A stretch of 60,692 nt of DNA from Rhodococcus erythropolis NBRC 15567. GTDB taxonomy: Bacteria; Actinomycetota; Actinomycetes; Mycobacteriales; Mycobacteriaceae. Where the stretch lies: assembly GCF_001552595.1 (NCBI RefSeq), contig NZ_BCRM01000014.1, forward strand, positions 1 to 60,692. Reading direction: 5' to 3'. Within the stretch, counting starts at the first letter, position 1, and every line of letters begins with the position of its first letter. The position numbers were made by a program, and so were the translations under genes. The notes beneath the pieces are model-generated. The model did no database searches. It saw only the letters and a list, made by a program, of their open reading frames with translations, and was not told the origin of the DNA. Positions 53,701-60,692 of this stretch are shown in pieces.

Positions 53701-54447
53701 TCAGTACGGATCGAACTGAATGACCTCGGCCGGCGTTCCGGCCTCGATCAATCGATCACGCGTCGATCGAACCATGGCCGCTGATCCGCACACCAAGACC
53801 TGATGTTCGGTGAATGCACCGTACGACGCGACGACGTCGGCGAGCGTGCCTTCGATGAGATGATCGTCGCCGAATCCGATGTCGACGTTCAAACGGTCGA
53901 ACCACCCGTCGGGCGGGCCGCCGTCGGAGAGATCTTCGACGACGGGAATGGGCTGCAACCACGGAAACTGATCGGCGAGCAGCCACAACATGTCCGCTGC
54001 GTAAAGATCGCGAAGCGTTCGGCCACCGAAGAAGAGGTACACCTGCGGCGGGTTCGGGGTCTGAGCCAGATCGAGAATGATCGACCGGAGTGGGGCCAAG
54101 CCGGTTCCGCCCGCGACCATGATGACGGTGGGGCCGTTCTCGTCGACGGACAGGTTGCCGCGCGGGTCGAGGATCTGCCAGACGTCACCAGGCTGGGTGT
54201 TCTTGACTATCGAACCGCTGACCCAACCGCCGGGAACCGTCTTGACGTGAAACTCCAACTTCCCGTCGTGTGAGGGAGGCAGTGCGGGGGAGAGTCGACG
54301 GAGCAACCGCGAATTCTGCGGGACGCTGACGTCGACGTACTGGCCGGGTCGGAACGGGACGACGTCGCCGACAAGACGAACAACCGCCAGATCCTCACGG
54401 AGACGGTGATGTTCGACGACTGTGCTCGACCAGGTTCGCTGGGCCAT
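53701..54447 (-). CDS. Stand-alone FAD/NAD(P) oxidoreductase
   Basis: The 248-residue protein is a ferredoxin-reductase-like FAD domain (RPGQYVDVSVPQ, LLRRLSPALP) plus NAD domain (VAGGTGLAPLRSII, VCGSAAMVRST) that ends FDPY. It aligns with the C-terminal two-thirds of the two flanking flavohaemoglobins but has no globin. ATG after AGGAG. It could be the electron donor for NOS or another haem protein; direct partner unknown. Its stop is 3 bp from that of flavohaemoglobin 1. Confidence 0.85.
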   Translation of the reverse strand: MAQRTWSSTVVEHHRLREDLAVVRLVGDVVPFRPGQYVDVSVPQNSRLLRRLSPALPPSHDGKLEFHVKTVPGGWVSGSIVKNTQPGDVWQILDPRGNLSVDENGPTVIMVAGGTGLAPLRSIILDLAQTPNPPQVYLFFGGRTLRDLYAADMLWLLADQFPWLQPIPVVEDLSDGGPPDGWFDRLNVDIGFGDDHLIEGTLADVVASYGAFTEHQVLVCGSAAMVRSTRDRLIEAGTPAEVIQFDPY

Positions 54448-54463
54448 GAAAGTTCTCCTGTAG

Positions 54464-55660
54464 TCAGTAGAGCGGGTCGTGCCGGATCTGGTCGAGCGGA
54501 GTTCCGCCGGCACGCAAGGCGTAGACGGTGGTCTTGATCATCGACGGTGACCCCGAGATCTGCACCTGACGGTCGGCCCACGAGCCGAACTGCGAGACCA
54601 CTTTTCCGATCGGTCCGATCAGTCGGCTGTGCATTCCGAAGGGTGGCTCCAGCACCGGTCCGTTGTGCCACCAAGGGTTTTCGGGTTCTTCGGAAACCGG
54701 TACGACGGTCAACCACGGATTACTGAGCGAGATGTGCCAGAGCGTTTCGAGGTCGTAGAGGTCGCACGGATACCGGCCGCCGACGAACAGGTGCACGCGC
54801 GGATTGTGCGCACGTTGGGACATTTCCATCACCTGTGCCCGCAGTGGGGCGATGCCGGTGCCGGATCCGATCATGAGAACGTCACGGTCGCTGGTGAAGT
54901 CGACCTCGAGACCGCCGAGGGGAGTGGACATGACCCAGCGGTCACCGACGTTGGTCTCGCTGACGATCGCGGGGCTGACCCATCCTCCCGACACCTTGCG
55001 GATGTGGAACTCGAGCTGACCGAAAGGGTTGGTCGGAATCGCCGGTGAGTAGTACCGCCACATTTTCGGGCGCTGGGGAATCTGAACGCCGACGTACTGT
55101 CCCGCCCCGTACGGAATGGGTGGGTCGGCTTCGAGGCGCACTATCGCCAGATCGTCGAGGACTCGTTCGTGGCTGACCACGGTTGCGCCCCAGAGTGCCG
55201 GGGTCGTATCGGACTCGGCGCCGTCGGCCATCGTGCTCACGACGAGGTCGGTGAACTGAGACCAGGCGTCCTCCAGTTCCGGCGTCCACTTGTAGCGACT
55301 GTGCGCGCTGGTTCCGTACATCGACCGAACTGCGCGCTCGAGTGCAACACCGGCAGCCTCGTAGTGCTCACGCTCGACGCCGTAGCGGCGATGATCGCGG
55401 CCGAGTTGGGTGAGGAACTTCCGGATCCGACGATGCTGGGGAAGGTTCTTGACGACGAACTCGATCGCTCTGAAGAAACGGTGCCCCTGCGATTCCATCC
55501 CGGCCGGGAACAATGAGCGGTACAGAGGATGTTCCGCGAAGAGGCCGGTGTAGAACACTGCCGAGAAGTGCGCACGGCTCTCTTCGTCGTCGGTCAGAGA
55601 ATCGAGGCTGGATTGCAGACGGGCGATCACTGTCGGATCCAATCCATCCCCCTTTCGCAC
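54464..55660 (-). CDS. Flavohaemoglobin 2
   Basis: GTG 55660 is preferred to an in-frame TTG at 55681. The 398-residue protein has globin residues Tyr37 (B10), Gln58 (E7) and proximal His90, an FAD domain with a normal RxYS motif (RYYS) and an NAD domain (IGSGTGIAPLRAQV), ending HDPLY. It lies 16 bp upstream of the stand-alone reductase, so these two form an operon. It is likely an NO dioxygenase or NO reductase. Confidence 0.86.
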   Translation of the reverse strand: MRKGDGLDPTVIARLQSSLDSLTDDEESRAHFSAVFYTGLFAEHPLYRSLFPAGMESQGHRFFRAIEFVVKNLPQHRRIRKFLTQLGRDHRRYGVEREHYEAAGVALERAVRSMYGTSAHSRYKWTPELEDAWSQFTDLVVSTMADGAESDTTPALWGATVVSHERVLDDLAIVRLEADPPIPYGAGQYVGVQIPQRPKMWRYYSPAIPTNPFGQLEFHIRKVSGGWVSPAIVSETNVGDRWVMSTPLGGLEVDFTSDRDVLMIGSGTGIAPLRAQVMEMSQRAHNPRVHLFVGGRYPCDLYDLETLWHISLSNPWLTVVPVSEEPENPWWHNGPVLEPPFGMHSRLIGPIGKVVSQFGSWADRQVQISGSPSMIKTTVYALRAGGTPLDQIRHDPLY

Positions 55661-55737
55661 CAGCTGCAACTCTCGCCACAATTCTAGTACGGCTCAAAAT
55701 GTGACCTACGAAACCAACTCGGCCTGGCGAAAACAAA

Positions 55738-55758
55738 CTTGAGCGGAATAGACTCAAG
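55738..55758. promoter_or_regulatory. HAIR operator of clpB
   Basis: CTTGAGC-N7-ACTCAAG is one base from the HspR consensus and lies 85-105 bp before clpB. It links clpB to the HspR regulon of the dnaK operon, 38 kb away in this window. Confidence 0.88.
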
Positions 55759-55842
55759 TTTGTCCGCGTTGAGCATATTGACACAGTCGCAATACCAACC
55801 GGTCGCGGCTCTTCCCGTTCGACTTCGCCAGAAAGGTGACAA

Positions 55843-58395
<2,553 letters not shown>

Positions 58396-58407
58396 TTCGG
58401 TAAGTGG

Positions 58408-58443
58408 AATGCCCCGCCGATCCAAGTGGATCGGCGGGGCATT
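58408..58443 (+). terminator. Terminator of clpB
   Basis: A perfect 16-bp stem (AATGCCCCGCCGATCC and complement) with a 4-nt loop, followed by CGCATTTTGTTCT, 12 bp after the clpB stop. Confidence 0.93.
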
Positions 58444-58553
58444 CGCATTTTGTTCTACCCTGGATGGCTGGATGCTCGAACTGGGGATGTCTGCACCCGC
58501 GCCTCTCCGAACGACTTCGACGCTCTTTCGTCCCAACCGAAGGTGAGCCAGGC

Positions 58554-59525
58554 ATGACCGATCAGAACGATCCGCGTAACTCGGGTGGGCCGCGCCGTGA
58601 GGATCCCGAGGCCACCGAGGTGTGGGGGCGTACGCCCGACCAGCCGACAGAGCAGTACGGGACGGTGTCCGGCCAGAATCCGAACCAGCCGACGGAGTAC
58701 TTCGGTCAGCAGCCGGGGGCGGGGCAGTATCCGGGGGCACAGCAGTATCCCTACGGTGGCCCGGATCAGAACACGGAGTACTTGGGGCAGCAGGGGCAGC
58801 AGCCGAATCCCACGCAGGCCTTCCCCGCCTACAACCCGCAGTTCGATCCGCAGGCCCCGCCGCCGGGTGCGACGCAGGCATATCCGCCGTACACGGCCCA
58901 GCAGTACGGGAACCCGGATCAGTACGGGAATACACAGCAGTACGGAAATACACAGCAGTATCCGGTTGCCGGTGGTGGCGGGGGAGTTCCGCCGGAACAG
59001 CCGTTCATCGAAGACGGGTCGTCGGGCGGCGGCAAGAAGCGCAAGCTCGCGACGTGGGTGGCTGCCGGCGTGGTCGGGATCCTGGTCGCCGTGATCGCGA
59101 TCGTCGCGTTCTCGGCGTTCGGTTCGAACGACAAGGGAACCCAGACCGCTTTCGTTCCGCCGACCACTACGACGCAGGCGCCGACCACCACACCGCCGAA
59201 GGCGAGCACCACGGCACCGACTCCGACGACGGATTCCCCGCTCAGCCAGCTCCCGGGCGGGCTCGGCGAAGTCATCGGCGACGCCGGGGGAGCCGTCGGC
59301 ACCGTCAAGTCGAACGACGGCGGCACGTTGGTCATCGATTCGATCGGTGGATCGCAGGTGACGGTTCTGACCACAGCCGACACCACCCTCATCGCGCTCA
59401 ACCGCGCCACGATCGCCGATCTGCAACCAGGAGACAACATCGTCGTCGACGGAACTCCGGTGGAGAACGGCACGATGACCGCCAACACGATTCTGAGTAC
59501 GTCGTTGCCGAAGTTCGGCAACTGA
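58554..59525 (+). CDS. Membrane-anchored protein with DUF5666-like domain
   Basis: The ATG at 58554 follows AAGGTGAG. The 323-residue protein has a Gln/Pro/Tyr/Gly-rich cytoplasmic N-terminus of about 155 residues (QQYGNTQQYGNT-type repeats), one transmembrane helix (ATWVAAGVVGILVAVIAIVAF), a Thr/Pro linker, and a small extracytoplasmic domain (GTVKSNDGGTLVIDSIGGSQ, ending MTANTILSTSL) resembling DUF5666. Function unknown; envelope location is clear. Confidence 0.72.
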   Translation: MTDQNDPRNSGGPRREDPEATEVWGRTPDQPTEQYGTVSGQNPNQPTEYFGQQPGAGQYPGAQQYPYGGPDQNTEYLGQQGQQPNPTQAFPAYNPQFDPQAPPPGATQAYPPYTAQQYGNPDQYGNTQQYGNTQQYPVAGGGGGVPPEQPFIEDGSSGGGKKRKLATWVAAGVVGILVAVIAIVAFSAFGSNDKGTQTAFVPPTTTTQAPTTTPPKASTTAPTPTTDSPLSQLPGGLGEVIGDAGGAVGTVKSNDGGTLVIDSIGGSQVTVLTTADTTLIALNRATIADLQPGDNIVVDGTPVENGTMTANTILSTSLPKFGN

Positions 59526-59602
59526 GTCGTTCACGACACATCAGGCGAGTCCACCAGGGTGTCGCGGGAGGTTGAGGCCGCGAGTCGCTACCCTGGAGGG
59601 TG

Positions 59603-60499
59603 ATGACTGGAATGTGGTTCGGACTGGCAGCAATTGCACTCGCAGGCGCGGGTGCGCTCCTGTACGTCGACAGGACGAGGCGAGATCAATCCGGGCGAGT
59701 GCGTCAGATCTGGGCCAAGGCACAGGGATACACGTACACGGCCACTGACGATCAGCTGGCGGGCGAATGGCATCGCGCGGTCATGGCGAAGCAGGACTAC
59801 CTGACTGCCACCGACGTCGTCCGAGGCCGTCGTCGCGGAGAGCAGTTCGTGCTGTTCGACCTGGAAGAGACCGCAACCATCGTCGCCGTTCGCCGCGAGA
59901 TCGGGTCGGACGTCGACATCGATCTTCGGTTGAAATCGACGGCTCCGCCCAAGGACGGCGACCTGAACCTGCTGGGTGCGATCGGTTCACGAGTCGTCTT
60001 CGCGACCGATCTCGAGATCGCACGTCGTGTCTGTGATCAGCGCATGGTGGCGTTCACCGAATCGGTTCCGCCGTCGATCAGCATGCTGTGGAGCGAAGGC
60101 CAGTGGACTCTCGGCTCGCTCCCCGTAACCAGCAACGGTCGGGATTGGGACGCTGCAATCGAGTCGGTTGCGCGCCTGTCCGGCATTCTGCATGTCCTGC
60201 CTCCCGTCACCGATCCCAACGAACTCGAGGTCGATCACGATCCGAGCCGCCCGCGGCCGGGCGCCGAGAAGTCTCGCCCAACTCCGGATCCGGTAGAACA
60301 GCCCCGTTCGCGTCAAGAGCAGCCGCCCCGTGAAGCTCCGCCGCGTGAATTTGCCCCGCGTGAGTCCGCACCGCGTGAGCCTGCACCGCGGGAATCTGCG
60401 CCACGTCAGGACCAATCGCTGCGCAAGCCCGAGGCGGCTGACAAGCCGGCTCAGCGTCCGGCGTCCCAGCGCTCGGGCACAATTCGCCCGGTCGACTGA
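59603..60499 (+). CDS. Membrane-anchored protein with Pro-Arg-Glu repeat tail
   Basis: ATG 59603 after GGAGGG is preferred to GTG 59600. The 298-residue protein has an N-terminal transmembrane helix (GMWFGLAAIALAGAGALLYVD), a globular alpha/beta region of about 190 residues without a recognised motif, and a disordered C-terminus with repeated PREAP/PRESA/PREPA units. It resembles uncharacterised actinobacterial proteins of this plan. Confidence 0.65.
   Translation: MTGMWFGLAAIALAGAGALLYVDRTRRDQSGRVRQIWAKAQGYTYTATDDQLAGEWHRAVMAKQDYLTATDVVRGRRRGEQFVLFDLEETATIVAVRREIGSDVDIDLRLKSTAPPKDGDLNLLGAIGSRVVFATDLEIARRVCDQRMVAFTESVPPSISMLWSEGQWTLGSLPVTSNGRDWDAAIESVARLSGILHVLPPVTDPNELEVDHDPSRPRPGAEKSRPTPDPVEQPRSRQEQPPREAPPREFAPRESAPREPAPRESAPRQDQSLRKPEAADKPAQRPASQRSGTIRPVD
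60325..60410 (+). repeat. 15-bp coding repeats (PREnA units)
   Basis: Six degenerate 15-bp units encode successive Pro-Arg-Glu-x-Ala/Pro pentapeptides near the C-terminus of the preceding gene, giving a flexible charged tail. Confidence 0.75.
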
Positions 60500-60545
60500 C
60501 CTTTAAGGTTCCCGTCCCGCCGCGATAACCACTAGCGTGGCCGGT

Positions 60546-60692
60546 ATGTCGACTTCCCACTCGGATCGCCCTGTGCGTCCCGTTGCCCTGGTGACCGGAC
60601 CTACCTCTGGTCTCGGCGCCGGTTTTGCCAAGAAATACGCCTCCCTCGGATACGACCTGGTTCTCGTCGCACGTGACGAGGTCAGATTGCAC
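60546..60692 (+). CDS. SDR-family oxidoreductase, 3' end cut by window
   Basis: ATG 60546 opens a frame that runs to the window edge (49 codons). It begins with a short tail and [20 protein letters not shown], the TGxxxGxG cofactor motif of short-chain dehydrogenases, then LVLVARDE at the end of beta-2. The rest, including the catalytic Tyr-Lys, is outside the window. Confidence 0.75.
   Translation, partial: MSTSHSDRPVRPVALVTGPTSGLGAGFAKKYASLGYDLVLVARDEVRLH

Overview
The window looks like chromosome from a mycolic-acid actinomycete, most likely a Rhodococcus. The reasons are high G+C with many GTG starts, an iniR/iniBAC cell-wall-stress locus, an HspR-controlled dnaK-grpE-dnaJ-hspR operon with HAIR operators, steroid-ring catabolic genes with a KstR-type operator, and F420- and mycofactocin-type oxidoreductase families. 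The genus is an inference. No tRNA, rRNA, IS element, prophage or CRISPR array was seen.

Layout. (1) 24-13118: a minus-strand block (secreted S1 protease, truncated membrane-anchored Hsp70-like protein, IniR-like LuxR regulator, full-length anchored Hsp70-like protein) faces the plus-strand iniB-iniA-iniC operon across a repeat-rich divergent promoter. (2) 13223-17070: a DHA2 MFS exporter, an FMN azoreductase, an F420-type luciferase-like oxidoreductase and a membrane protein. (3) 17183-21457: the heat-shock operon, ending in a strong terminator. (4) 21543-26401: a branched-chain-amino-acid-type (HAAT) ABC importer with a fused permease-ATPase and a double operator at its promoter. (5) 26491-33413: Old Yellow enzyme; two paralogous small secreted proteins around an orphan NarL-type response regulator; then a Baeyer-Villiger monooxygenase with two mycofactocin-type SDRs and a small gene whose start lies in a hairpin. 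(6) 33415-46084: a KstD-like flavoprotein, small accessory genes, then steroid ring-degradation functions (KSI, HsaB, HsaC, HsaA, KshA, acyl-CoA synthetase) with PadR and IclR regulators. (7) 46109-51107: a CitA/CitB-type two-component system, a TctC-type binding lipoprotein and a CitMHS transporter. (8) 51114-55660: a bacterial nitric oxide synthase beside two flavohaemoglobins and a globin-less FAD/NAD reductase. (9) 55738-60692: clpB with its own HAIR site, two envelope or hypothetical proteins, and an SDR cut by the window edge.

How the parts work together. The ini block pairs two dynamin-like GTPases (IniA, IniC) with a large Gly/Ala-rich IniB and an actin-fold Hsp70-like membrane protein, suggesting an envelope-stress machine. 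DnaK/DnaJ/GrpE/ClpB form one HspR regulon. The steroid genes would hydroxylate and cleave rings A/B of a steroid-like substrate, but hsaD is not in the window. The NOS lacks a reductase domain, and three encoded reductases lie next to it, so the locus may both make NO and remove it.

Most notable for follow-up: a two-block regulatory element conserved at identical 37-bp spacing in front of the two secreted paralogues; the NOS/flavohaemoglobin locus; the anchored Hsp70-like pair beside the dynamin operon; and the start-sequestering hairpin at 33060-33120. All functional statements rest on motif recognition; no database search was run.
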